Assembly: GCF_020268605.1 (NCBI RefSeq) | Contig: NZ_CP084225.1 | Span: forward strand, 1 to 52,553 | Source: Arsenophonus apicola | Lineage (GTDB): Bacteria; Pseudomonadota; Gammaproteobacteria; Enterobacterales; Enterobacteriaceae | Reading direction: 5' to 3' | DNA: 52,553 bases | Part shown: one piece after another, positions 44,911 to 52,553 of the stretch | Layout: every line of letters begins with the position of its first letter | Position numbering within the stretch: position 1 is the stretch's first letter | The notes under the pieces: generated by a model | The model's database searches: none | What the model was told of the DNA's origin: nothing | Seen by the model: only the letters and a program-made list of their open reading frames with translations | Made by a program: the position numbers and the translations under genes

Positions 44911-45168
44911 TTAACAAATTTTTTTTGGTTTGTTTTTTTCAAATCTTTGTTTGTATAAAGCTTTTTTCACAGCCTGATCAAACATAAATGCTGGTTTAGA
45001 TTCTAAAATCTTTATGTTCTCAACTGAGCCATTTTCGTCAATATCGTAAACAACCTTAACATATCCATTCTGGTTTAAATGCCATGCTCTATCTGGGTAG
45101 TCAACTTCAATGGCAGTGCAAAAAGAGTGGTATAAATACGCTATTAACAAGATCAAAACTGATTTCAT
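44911..45168 (-). CDS. Exported TonB-C-like moron protein, end possibly frameshifted
   Basis: 85 aa: signal peptide MKSVLILLIAYLYHSFCTA, then YPDRAWHLNQNGYVKVVYDIDENGSVENIKILESKP and FDQAVKKALYKQRFEKNKP, the TonB C-terminal domain pattern. The frame ends in an A8 run; removing one A would add NLTVVFDKK, the expected last strand. It is transcribed against the tail genes and lacks the TonB membrane/energy-coupling parts. It could compete with host TonB at receptors, which would block superinfection; that is inference. Confidence 0.65.
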   Translation of the reverse strand: MKSVLILLIAYLYHSFCTAIEVDYPDRAWHLNQNGYVKVVYDIDENGSVENIKILESKPAFMFDQAVKKALYKQRFEKNKPKKIC

Positions 45169-45205
45169 AGACTTTCCTTTTTCTAAATATATTTGGATAT
45201 GTAAC

Positions 45206-46655
45206 ATGATATACAACACAGGCACAATTACAACCGCGTCAGGGTCTTCTGTTGTCAAAGGCACAGGCACGAAATGGAATAGTAATAATCCACTCGTATC
45301 ACCAGGCATGTTAATGCTGATTAAAAACGGCGATATAAACTATCCTTACATGATATTGGCAGTTAATAGTGACACTGAATTAACGTTAGCAGATAAGCCG
45401 ACTTTTAGCGCAACAGATACCACTTACAGCATTAATCTCACTGAACCCAATAATAATTCTGATGCGGCAAGAGCACTAGTTGCAGCTAACACTTACATCC
45501 TTTACTTTCTGCAAAACATGGATACCTGGATGGGGGACAACGGTGTCGTTGAAATAACGTTACCGAGCGGTAAAACAGTCAAGTTAGAGTCGATTAAAGC
45601 ACTACAAGAGTTAGTAGAAGGAAAAGCTGATGCGAGTAGTGTTGAAGAGATAAAAACAGCAGTAGAAGGAAAAGCTGATGCGAGTAGTGTTGAAGAGATA
45701 AAAACAGCAGTAGAAGGAAAAGCTGATGCGAGTAGTGTTGAAGAGATAAAACAGCAGTAGAAGGAAAAGCTGATGCGAGTAGTGTTACTGAAATTAGCGA
45801 AAACTTAGATAAAAAGTATGATAAAACTGGCGGTCAGATAACCGGCGATGTGCAATTAAACACAGGAAAAATAAAAGCAAAGAATGCAAACAATGTTACT
45901 GATCATGTTTTTCAAGATAAGAACGGTACATTGATGCATGTCGGAGATTTTGGCATCGGTATTGTTAATCCAGCCTCCCTTAAAGATATAAATGTAACAC
46001 TTGAAGCAGGATTTTATAGTGCTAATGGAAATGCTACTGGTGTACCGAGTGGCGCAGGCGGAACAAATTTCATACAGTCCAATGGTGATAATTATTGTTT
46101 TCAAATAGGAAAGGAAAATTTAACTAATGACTTGAAGTTGCGCATTAAGAAAAAAAACGTATGGTCTGCATGGGTAAATATTTTAACTAAAGCAAATACA
46201 ACATTTGATGCAAATGGGTTTTAAAAAGAGCATCGCCAATAGTCAAAATCCATCCATCCGGAAGCTTTGAAACTAACGAAGAATCAGCAGGAGTCAATGT
46301 CCAGCGAACTGGATTAGGAGTCTATTTCATCTCAGGTGTTATGGGCTATAACTCGGATGGTGGATGGGGTACAAACTCCGGCGCATCAGTACCTAAAAAT
46401 AATAATGGTTTGGAGCTTATTTATATTAAAGATAAAATCCTACCTGACGGTAATATTGAAATACAAACATTCCACCGTCAGCACAGTCATTTGCCAGAAG
46501 ATTTTCAGAATTGGCGAGTTAAAGAAATTATTAACGAAAAACCAGTTTATTACGCTGACGGTGAACAAGTTGATATTCCACCTTCAACATGGCTAGATAT
46601 CCGTGTAGAAATGCCCGTTGATTCAATCTGGAATCGGCAGCATGCGCAAAACTAA
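45206..46655 (+). pseudogene. Side tail fibre protein, frameshifted
   Basis: N-terminus MIYNTGTITTASGSSVVKGTGTKWN, typical of phage fibre attachment domains. Tandem 16-residue repeats (VEGKADASSVEEIKTA) follow, then YDKTGGQITGDVQLNTGKI, WSAWVNILTKANTTFDANGF, and in another frame HPSGSFETNEESAGVNVQRTG ... DIPPSTWLDIRVEMP. Two indels: one inside the third 48-base repeat (one A lost) and one at about 46224. It would bind host surface sugars or proteins. Confidence 0.8.
45614..45787 (+). repeat. 48-bp tandem repeat in tail fibre gene
   Basis: Units at 45614-45661, 45662-45709 and 45710-45756 (47 bases, one A missing), plus a partial fourth to about 45787. The full units are identical. The encoded repeat is a helical shaft segment. 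Confidence 0.95.
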
Positions 46656-46679
46656 TAGCCCCATGACAGGGGCATCCTA

Positions 46680-47435
46680 TTAGCAGCGTTGGAGGAAATG
46701 GGTCAATTCCGCTTTATGCCAGTTTGATAGCGCCCCATTAAGCATTAGCTGGTTATCCTGTGTAGTCTGAGATAGTAAATTTTCAATCTCAGTGATAACT
46801 CTATCTGCATTTTCACGTTTGCGAATAATACGTTTAATTGCTAACTTCTCTGCATCGGCTATTACATCTTGAAGCGCTTCCGTGACATGCCAGATACGTT
46901 CACACTCTGTAGCTATAGAAGGGACCAGTCTGACTTCCATTGGATAAGGTGAGGGAATGCCGGTGACTTCTCTCAATGCATACCAGATAGCATTATTCCA
47001 TGCTTGTTTGAAACGAAAGTTTTGTGTCATCAGTGCAATGATACGGGCGAGATTTTGGGTATCTTTGCTGCTGAACTTTTCGTGAGCTTCGGGTTGGTAT
47101 TTTGGGTGCTCATATTTACCCGTTTTGCGGATTGATGGAAGGACTTCATTTGTTACCCATTTTTTAAAAAGCTTAGCTTCTGGCTTACGGCTACGCAGTA
47201 TAGATGAATATAGTCCAGACTCATTGATTATTAACATTTCTTGATGACCTCCAAGGGTGGGCACAATATGCCTATCCTTTTCGTCATCATCTAAGTTACG
47301 TACCATATCCTTTGCTGAAAGATAATTAAGGGAATTTGAAATATCAGATGCAACAAACCAAGGTTGATCGTTTATCAATAAAACACGAACATTGTTATTA
47401 TGAAAATTAAATAAAACAGGACCGAAATTTTTCAT
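46680..47435 (-). CDS. BRO-N antirepressor with helical C-terminal domain
   Basis: 251 aa. BRO-N domain at residues 1-105 (PVLFNFHNNNVRVLLINDQPWFVASDIS, DDDEKDRHI, LIINESGLYSSILRSRKPEAKLFKKWVTNEVLPSIRKTG). A second domain (AWNNAIWYALREVTGIPSPYPME ... KRIIRKRENADR) follows. It is transcribed leftward, convergent with the tail fibre. The leader carries a terminator, so expression may be attenuated. Intact. Confidence 0.85.
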   Translation of the reverse strand: MKNFGPVLFNFHNNNVRVLLINDQPWFVASDISNSLNYLSAKDMVRNLDDDEKDRHIVPTLGGHQEMLIINESGLYSSILRSRKPEAKLFKKWVTNEVLPSIRKTGKYEHPKYQPEAHEKFSSKDTQNLARIIALMTQNFRFKQAWNNAIWYALREVTGIPSPYPMEVRLVPSIATECERIWHVTEALQDVIADAEKLAIKRIIRKRENADRVITEIENLLSQTTQDNQLMLNGALSNWHKAELTHFLQRC

Positions 47436-47660
47436 TATTTTGACTCCTAAGCTTTATGGAGCCTACCAAAATCGCTGTCAAACGATGGGCGGTAGACCGT
47501 ACGCGGGTTGACAGACCGGAGCTTAGGGATCCGGCAGAGATTATACTCTCCCACGCACGATCCACCATAATTGAGCATAAAAAAACGCCTCTTAATGGCG
47601 TCGTGCGCCTAAGCTTTTGGGCTGTCAAACCCGACATCTGATTTTGCAGATGCACACAAA
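47436..47660 (-). ncRNA. Structured leader of the antirepressor gene
   Basis: About 220 GC-richer bases between attP and the BRO-N gene. On the minus strand it holds a hairpin CATCTG/CAGATG (47652-47635), then an intrinsic terminator (47603-47578), then GC-rich sequence before the gene. An 82-codon frame (47407-47655) runs through it and into the gene start (TTPLRGVFLCSIMVDRAWES), and similar peptide fragments recur before antirepressors in other prophages. I take it as a regulatory RNA rather than a protein gene. Confidence 0.5.
47578..47603 (-). terminator. Terminator inside the antirepressor leader
   Basis: Minus strand ACGCC, loop ATTAAGA, GGCGT followed by about seven T, 145 bases before the antirepressor start. 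Confidence 0.75.
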
Positions 47661-47789
47661 CTATAGCGCATGATTTCTTCTTTCGTCAATGGGTATTTTG
47701 TAATCGTAGTTAAACGAATGGTTAGGGTGTTTTTGGAATTGAAAATGAGTGTGAATTTAGACTGAGATTTTAGCCGAAATGAGCTAAAA

Positions 47790-48010
47790 TTAGAACTCAC
47801 TATAAGCCGTAACTAATTGATTTATAGTGAGTGAAATCGCTTGTTTTTACGTGTAAATATGTATATTAAGTGAGCTATATTTTTATAAATGATTGATATT
47901 TATGGTTTTTTGTATTTAAAGTCATCTAATGCGTTATTAGTTGCTATTATTAATTATCCTTAAAAATCAATATGATAAAACAAAATTATCACTATAAGTC
48001 ACTATTCATC
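47790..48010. other. Candidate attP with Int arm sites and IHF site
   Basis: Directly downstream of int. AAGTCACTAT (47996-48005) fits the lambda Int arm-type consensus (C/A)AGTCACTAT. AACTCACTAT (47794-47803) and its inverted partner ATAGTGAGTG (47824-47833) differ by one base and form an 11-base inverted repeat. A full IHF consensus match TATCAATCATTTA lies on the minus strand at 47898-47886. The core cannot be picked without the host site. The wider stretch 47661-48019 holds no gene that I credit. Confidence 0.65.
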
Positions 48011-48019
48011 CATTAAAAT

Positions 48020-49065
48020 TTAAATCTCAATCCAACTATTATTTCTATCATCTTGATATTTTGCTGTCATTGTGGCCGACTTATGTCCTAGCAGCTTTTG
48101 CGCAAAATTGCTACCCATTGTTTCAGTGTAGAGTCTAGCAGATAAGCTTCTAATTTCATGAAAAGAGGGTGGCTCACCTACCCAATTTAATTGAGAAATA
48201 TCTCTGAACCTTCTAAATTCTTTTGATATTCTTTCTACTGTAATTTTATTTCCATTATTGTTAATGACAAACTCTGAATTATTCACACAATCTGCAATAG
48301 TCTTTGATAATTTAATTCCGTAAAGTTCAATATCAAGAGGGATTGCTATTTTTGCTCCTGTTTTTTGTTGGATTATCCATAATTTCCCATCATGAATATC
48401 TTTATATTTTATTTTAGAGACATCAGATACTCTTTGCCCTGTAACTAGCGCTAATTTCATAGCATGAGTTAACCAATGATGGTCATTATTTATTAAACCT
48501 AAAATAGTATTAAAATCTTCTAAAGATAATCTTGCTCTTTGAATTTTTTATTTTTGGCGTCTTTGTTGATGTCACTGGATTTATTTCTATTAGTCCTAAT
48601 GATATTGCTTCTCTAAAACAATCATTTAATAAACTGCGCATTAGTTTCGCAGTTGTCATTCTTTCTTCATTAATTGATAACTGAAGAAAATCCGCAATCT
48701 GTTTCTGTGGTTATGTTTTGAATCGGCGCATTAACAAATCCTTTTCTGATCACACCTATTCTTTGCTTATAGTCTTTTAATGTTTTCTCTCTTAATCCTC
48801 TTGTTTTCAATATTTCTTCATATCTATCTAAAAACTCATGAAAATAGACAGTTCCCTGTCCGTCGATCCTTTCTGTTAGTGGCTTTACTTTCTCTGCTTT
48901 CATCAATAACTGATTTGCACTAATAGCCTCGTTAATTGCATAGGCTTTGTTTCTACCCAAACCGTATTCCTTACGTGTACGTGGGTCCCTATAGGAATAA
49001 TACCCGTTTCTTTTGTACAGGTTAGGGGGCAAATCCCGATTTTTTGTTTTTCTGATTCTGGTCAT
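48020..49065 (-). pseudogene. int: Lambda-type tyrosine integrase, frameshifted
   Basis: N-terminal arm-binding domain (RKTKNRDLPPNLYKRNGYYSYRDPRTRKEYGLG) and core-binding domain, then after two indels (near 48695 and 48545) the catalytic domain: Arg in LVTGQRVSDV, HxxR in SFHEIRSL, GHKS, and the Tyr in AKYQDDRN. All catalytic residues are present. About 350 aa if repaired. The xis gene overlaps its start as in lambda. Confidence 0.9.
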
Positions 49066-49264
49066 GGCCTATCCTTTGCAGCAACATACTTTTATGACTA
49101 ACTTCGTTAATGCTGTTAACTTTGATTGCACACTCTTCAACTAAATATTCTCTTCCATCCTTGATGGGGGGAGGTTGAATTAGCCCATTTCTAACCCAAC
49201 CCCTGACTGTGTCCATTCTTCTTGGTCTATCCCTCCTTGCATTCCATTCCGCTAAAGTAATCAT
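49022..49264 (-). CDS. xis: Excisionase
   Basis: 80 aa. ITLAEWNARRDRPRRMDTVRGWVRNGLIQPPPIKDGREYLVEECAIKV follows lambda Xis (LQEWNARQRRPRSLETVRRWV ... FPPPVKDGREY) closely. It bends attR and directs Int toward excision. Intact, overlapping int by 44 bases. Confidence 0.9.
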   Translation of the reverse strand: MITLAEWNARRDRPRRMDTVRGWVRNGLIQPPPIKDGREYLVEECAIKVNSINEVSHKSMLLQRIGHDQNQKNKKSGFAP

Positions 49265-49428
49265 GTTTATTTATCCTCATTCAAAAACAGATAGCCTAAG
49301 CACACATTGTTATGTGTTGAAATATGATCAGTTATGAATTATCTGTGGTAAGATTGTTGCTGTTGTGTTTGTATCCACAACATTTTCCCTGGTGTTGGCT
49401 CGCCTTGCGCGTGTCTTTTTTAGTAGCA

Positions 49429-50151
49429 TTATTCACTAATAAGAATGGATAATTTTCCAAGTCCTTTTGGCGTAATTCTTACCTGTTCAGTTAACTTTTC
49501 CGAACCGTCATTTCTAGCAACGACAGTCACTTTGTGCTCAATTAAATCCTGCTTGATTTTATCCTGATAGCCAACCCAACTTTTTCCACCAACACGCCAA
49601 TAAATCCAATCATGTCCTTGTAACCATGAAAAAAGTGCCTTGGGTTTCATTTGGAGTGATTTTGCCGCATCAGTGATACAAAGCGATCCTTCTGAATAAC
49701 TGATTCGTTTTAGTGCTTCGACTTGCGGTTTCATTTCATCGATTTTGTGTTCTAGTGCAATAACTTTTTCTGTGTAATTGAGTAGCAGCCCTCGCATTGC
49801 TGATGGATTATTTAGTATTTCAACAGGGTTGACAGCTTCCAATGCTTTTCTTTCGCATTCAATAAAATACTGTCTGGCCTGTTTCCCTTTTTCGTTGCGC
49901 TCAACCATGGATAGCTCTTTCGCCATATTGATAGAGATTGCGTATTCTATCGAAGGTCTACCTTTTGCGGTTTTTTCCGCAAAAGTCACAAAGTCTTCGT
50001 TTTCAATGAATCCATACTTTTCAATGCGGTCTTTTATCCAATCTTTAAAATGGTTTTTTATCTCCAAAAATGAATGTAAATCTCGCGCATTAACCGTCTG
50101 TATTAATTCACCATTGATATTTTTTGTTTCGATGTTGATTAAATTTTGCAT
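49429..50151 (-). CDS. AntA/KilAC-type phage antirepressor
   Basis: 240 aa from MQNLINIETKN. AntA/AntB N-domain (GELIQTVNARDLHSFLEIKNHFKDWIKDRIEKYGF ... ISINMAKELSMVERNEKGKQARQYFIECE) and a KilA C-terminal domain (CITDAAKSLQMKPKALFSWLQGHDWIYWR). Such proteins antagonise repressors. It sits in the early-left operon upstream of xis. Intact. Confidence 0.85.
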   Translation of the reverse strand: MQNLINIETKNINGELIQTVNARDLHSFLEIKNHFKDWIKDRIEKYGFIENEDFVTFAEKTAKGRPSIEYAISINMAKELSMVERNEKGKQARQYFIECERKALEAVNPVEILNNPSAMRGLLLNYTEKVIALEHKIDEMKPQVEALKRISYSEGSLCITDAAKSLQMKPKALFSWLQGHDWIYWRVGGKSWVGYQDKIKQDLIEHKVTVVARNDGSEKLTEQVRITPKGLGKLSILISE

Positions 50152-50239
50152 ATAATGATTCCTCAAAGTTAATTGATGAATGCATACTTAGTTGATTAAG
50201 TGGAATAGGTTAGGTGGGTAAAGATTTCTTGTGTTGCAA

Positions 50240-50485
50240 CTACTTCTTCAAGGTATCAAGGAACACCCCCAAAATGATCATAAGTGCTGGCACCAGCATG
50301 ACACCAATAACCAGTAGCTCTTGTCCGCCTAAATGAATATTGCCTAATTCACCACGTTTAAACCTGATTTGCGGGTCAATGACGGCATCGGCGTGCGCGA
50401 GATGTCCAACAATGAGTTCAAAGGCAAACGCTGCACCGATAAACAAAAATGTTGTGATTAGTAAATTAATGATGTTAAGTTTCAT
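50240..50485 (-). CDS. Small membrane protein, 81 aa
   Basis: Starts MKLNIINLLITTFLFIGAAFAFE. Two membrane segments (residues 4-24 and about 57-77) flank a short polar loop. Unrecognised; could be an early phage membrane protein acting in exclusion, but nothing shows this. Confidence 0.5.
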   Translation of the reverse strand: MKLNIINLLITTFLFIGAAFAFELIVGHLAHADAVIDPQIRFKRGELGNIHLGGQELLVIGVMLVPALMIILGVFLDTLKK

Positions 50486-50507
50486 GATTGAACCTTTTAA
50501 CATTGGA

Positions 50508-50684
50508 TTATTTCTTAATGCAAATTGCTTTTGCGTTGATATCCTTGAAAGTTTCAAATTCACGCTCAAACTGTTTAGCGGCGAATTGGCACATATTCTC
50601 AGTGTCAAATTCCTGAGTATGAACACTTGCAAAGTCATTTGACGCGTAAGGGCTGGCGTACATGGATAGGATTAAAACCCACAT
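50508..50684 (-). CDS. Small exported protein, 58 aa
   Basis: ATG behind AGGAG. Short signal peptide MWVLILSMYASPYAS, then a polar domain with two cysteines (ENMCQFAAKQFEREF, AICIKK). Unrecognised periplasmic candidate. Confidence 0.5.
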   Translation of the reverse strand: MWVLILSMYASPYASNDFASVHTQEFDTENMCQFAAKQFEREFETFKDINAKAICIKK

Positions 50685-50700
50685 GGTAGGAACTCCTTGT

Positions 50701-51261
50701 CTAGAAAGGATTAAACTCATTATTTACTGGCGTATGGGTTGGTCTACGCTCGTCTCTATCTTTTAGAGTGCGCAACAAGTTTTTAACTGCTTGTGCGGGT
50801 TTGTTTTCAACTTTTTCTAAAAGCGTTTGTCCAGTGTTTGCTACAAATGGCATACGGATATCAAAGCTGTAACTTTCATCGCCATTTTTCTTCGTTCTTA
50901 GAACTTTTTGCAAAACAAGTCCTACTTTTTTGCCATGGAATTCTGGCGCAACCAGGTTATTGTTGTGGGCAACCGAGGTTACTCGCTGAATTCCAATGCA
51001 TCCCATCATGGCATTGACCATATTTTGACCGAAAGGGTTTACCGTGCCGTCATTTTTCTTACAACAAATACTCAGATAGTTAACTTTTCTGCCATCCTCC
51101 GATTCACCTGAGAATTCAATAAACTCAGCGCCTTTATCACTTTTGCTTAATTTTGCCTCTGCAATTGTGATCACATACGCGCCTGATTCATTAATGAACC
51201 CCCCTTGATAGGTTAATAAGGCTGACTCCTCGCTGTAGGTAAAGATAATGTTGTGGTTCAT
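50701..51261 (-). CDS. SSB-like recombination accessory protein
   Basis: 186 aa. ITIAEAKLSKSDKGAEFIEFSGES, ICCKKNDGTVNPFGQNMVNAMMGCIG and ending NNEFNPF. The beta-rich core and terminal aromatic/acidic tip suggest a phage ssDNA-binding protein, and its overlap with the Sak4-like ATPase gene supports a recombination module. The family is inferred. Confidence 0.6.
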   Translation of the reverse strand: MNHNIIFTYSEESALLTYQGGFINESGAYVITIAEAKLSKSDKGAEFIEFSGESEDGRKVNYLSICCKKNDGTVNPFGQNMVNAMMGCIGIQRVTSVAHNNNLVAPEFHGKKVGLVLQKVLRTKKNGDESYSFDIRMPFVANTGQTLLEKVENKPAQAVKNLLRTLKDRDERRPTHTPVNNEFNPF

Positions 51262-51937
51262 GCTGTTTTCTCCGTTATGTTAGTTTTTTTTAAGCTGTAA
51301 TAGTCACAAATCGCTGTATCAACTGCGTTTATGTCGTTTTCAATTTCGGGTGTTTCAAACATTCCCATTGGGGATTTGACGGTATCATAACCGCTGTTTT
51401 GTGTTGAAAATAAGTATTGACCATCCTTAACTACCGTTTTCAGTACAATAGTAAACATGCCCTCAACGGTTATTTTTTCATCAAGCATTTTGCCAATTGT
51501 TTTCATCTTGACTTTACCTAATGGTGTTTCTTCGGTATGCGAGAGAAAATATATCCTTAGATCATCTGATGATGATTTTACTGCCGCATTGATCACATTC
51601 CATGTGTGAGCGCCTATTTCTGTAAATTTATCGAAAGATTTTTCATCTGATCTGCGCATGAATTCATTTGCCATCAGATATTGAAAATCATCAATAACAA
51701 CTATCTTCTTCCTGTAACTAGAGGCTTTTTCGATAGCTTTCATGATGTATTGCCAACAGTCACTGACAAATATTGAGGTTGTGGCATCTTTTTGATCCCA
51801 ATTTCGCCATTGAGTTGATTTAAACGGCAAAGGTTTTTTAAAGTTTGGATTAATAAAGTTTCTTCAGGGCTTAGATGTCTAAGGCTAGCGGATTTTCCTG
51901 TCCCTGACTCACCCAGTATTAGTGTTGCGGTCGCCAT
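51258..51937 (-). pseudogene. Sak4-like AAA/RecA-type ATPase, one frameshift
   Basis: MATATLILGESGTGKSASLRHL has Walker A GESGTGKS. The frame continues after one indel near 51835 with STQWRNWDQKDATTS, Walker B KKIVVIDDFQYLM and IYFLSHTEET. The size (about 225 aa) and gene partner fit the Sak4 single-strand annealing recombinases of lambdoid phages, in the place of lambda Red. An open frame of 190 codons from 51830 lacks the Walker A. Confidence 0.75.
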
Positions 51938-51939
51938 AT

Positions 51940-52239
51940 CTAATCACCTCTTATTTTTCCACCTAACGGTCCATCTCTTAGTTCTTGATCAAGGAAAGGA
52001 TTGTATTCTTTATTTTGAACATATATAGGATTGTAAGTATTTGGCGAGGATTGAATTATTAATTTTTCTAGCTCCTTTGCTTCTTTATCGTACATTTCCA
52101 TTGCCTGACGCTTTTCTTTCATCGATGGCGACAATGGTTCTTTTCCTTGCCTGGTTGCCTCCATCTGTTGTATTGCATAGGCAATAGCGTCTTCTTTTGA
52201 TTGGCATCTCCTTTTATCCGTTAGCCTCGGCATTTTCAT
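51940..52239 (-). CDS. Hypothetical early protein, 99 aa
   Basis: MKMPRLTDKRRCQSKEDAIAY, a charged helical N-terminus and a Pro/Asn-rich end (NPIYVQNKEYNPF). GGAG precedes the ATG. Not recognised. Three bases from the Sak4-like gene and overlapping the upstream gene stop, so in the recombination operon. Confidence 0.55.
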   Translation of the reverse strand: MKMPRLTDKRRCQSKEDAIAYAIQQMEATRQGKEPLSPSMKEKRQAMEMYDKEAKELEKLIIQSSPNTYNPIYVQNKEYNPFLDQELRDGPLGGKIRGD

Positions 52240-52385
52240 GTAAAATCTCCTCGAAAATCCTGCCAGCTAACAGGAACATTTTGTTGCCCCAGTACCTCAC
52301 GTTGATGTTCATATTTGTTATGTTCCTTAAGCTCATTGCTTTTTCTTTGCTTCTTAACCAACTGAGTTAATTCAAATAAAGTCAT
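52236..52385 (-). CDS. Small early protein, 49 aa
   Basis: MTLFELTQLVKKQRKSNELKEHNKYE and so on. Its stop overlaps the next ATG. Basic, helical, unrecognised. Confidence 0.5.
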   Translation of the reverse strand: MTLFELTQLVKKQRKSNELKEHNKYEHQREVLGQQNVPVSWQDFRGDFT

Positions 52386-52394
52386 GAGTTATTC

Positions 52395-52484
52395 CTATCT
52401 TGCTAACAATAAAACGAGGCTTGCCAACGCAATGATTAGCACGGTGGGGATAATTTTAAGCTGTCTTTTGGGCGAAGCTGTCAC
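52395..52484 (-). CDS. Possible single-helix membrane peptide, 29 aa
   Basis: GTG start, MTASPKRQLK then a 16-residue hydrophobic helix ending LLLAR. It overlaps the gene upstream. Weak ribosome site; could instead be the frameshifted end of that gene. Confidence 0.3.
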   Translation of the reverse strand: MTASPKRQLKIIPTVLIIALASLVLLLAR

Positions 52485-52527
52485 TATTTAAGACGTAGCG
52501 CAGCTCCTGCTGTTTAAGCTGGTTCAT
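52456..52527 (-). CDS. Small protein, 23 aa, at right edge
   Basis: ATG nine bases after CAGGAG. MNQLKQQELRYVLNSDSFAQ, then it ends. If one base were lost it would run into the membrane helix of the next frame. Unrecognised. Confidence 0.35.
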   Translation of the reverse strand: MNQLKQQELRYVLNSDSFAQKTA

Positions 52528-52553
52528 GTTTTAGCTCCTGGTTAATTGAAGAT

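Noticed and set aside
45614..45787. CRISPR-like array
   Set aside because: The repeats are contiguous with no spacers and are translated as part of the tail fibre.
47609..47800. 63-codon minus-strand frame in the att region
   Set aside because: Covers candidate arm sites and a hairpin, has no family resemblance, and the composition is not coding-like.

Overview
This window reads as an almost complete lambda-type (lambdoid, siphovirus-like) temperate phage genome, heavily decayed and invaded by two IS200/IS605-family elements. The DNA is AT-rich. The boxA elements match the enterobacterial rrn boxA, the promoters are ordinary sigma-70 types, and the best-recognised homologues (N, RexA, RexB, CI, Cro, CII, Xis, gpM/L/K/I/J) are of the coliphage lambda kind. 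This points to an Enterobacterales host. The low GC and the very high load of broken genes would suit a Morganellaceae member such as Arsenophonus, but that is inference.

Layout. 45-4390 (minus): leftward early operon, from small hypothetical genes, a pentapeptide-repeat protein, a broken DUF262/DUF1524 (GmrSD-like) gene and a broken beta-clamp-like gene up to an N antiterminator. 4548-9293: two complete lambdoid immunity modules in tandem. Module I is N1, nutL1, pL1, cI1, pR1, cro1, nutR1; module II is N2 (P22/21 type), nutL2, pL2, rexB, rexA, cI2, pR2, cro2, nutR2. 9302-12629: cII, an O-like initiator carrying iterons, and a primase-helicase. 12669-15888: nin-like region, a Rha relic and a DUF1133/Q-like antiterminator, followed by a candidate late promoter. 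17280-18359: pinholin-like holin, SAR endolysin and Rz/Rz1. 18540-19582: antirepressor and small genes. 19839-29529: packaging, head and tail-tube genes, with a classic -1 frameshift at the tail chaperone. 29570-31705: a third regulatory cassette (Arc, XRE repressor, antirepressor). 31797-46655: tape measure, IS-A, gpM, IS-B, gpL, gpK, gpI, gpJ and tail fibre. 46680-47660: antirepressor with a structured leader. 47790-48010: candidate attP. 48020-52527 (minus): integrase, excisionase, antirepressor, SSB-like and Sak4-like recombination genes, i.e. the distal part of the leftward early operon.

The last point matters. Phage genes, not host genes, lie on both sides of the attP-like region, and the minus-strand genes at the right edge are what should lie downstream of those at the left edge. 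The window therefore looks like one circular phage genome cut inside its early-left operon (an excised, plasmid-like or permuted form), or else a junction between tandem prophages.

How it works together: the early promoters pL and pR are controlled by CI/Cro, N antiterminates both arms through nut sites, the O-like and primase-helicase proteins replicate DNA from iterons within the initiator gene, and the Q-like protein switches on lysis and morphogenesis. At least four repressor genes and five antirepressor-type genes are present. About twenty genes carry frameshifts or stops, including both cI, both cro, rexA, rexB, portal, gpJ, tail fibre and integrase. As written, the element could not grow, unless many of the homopolymer indels are sequencing errors.
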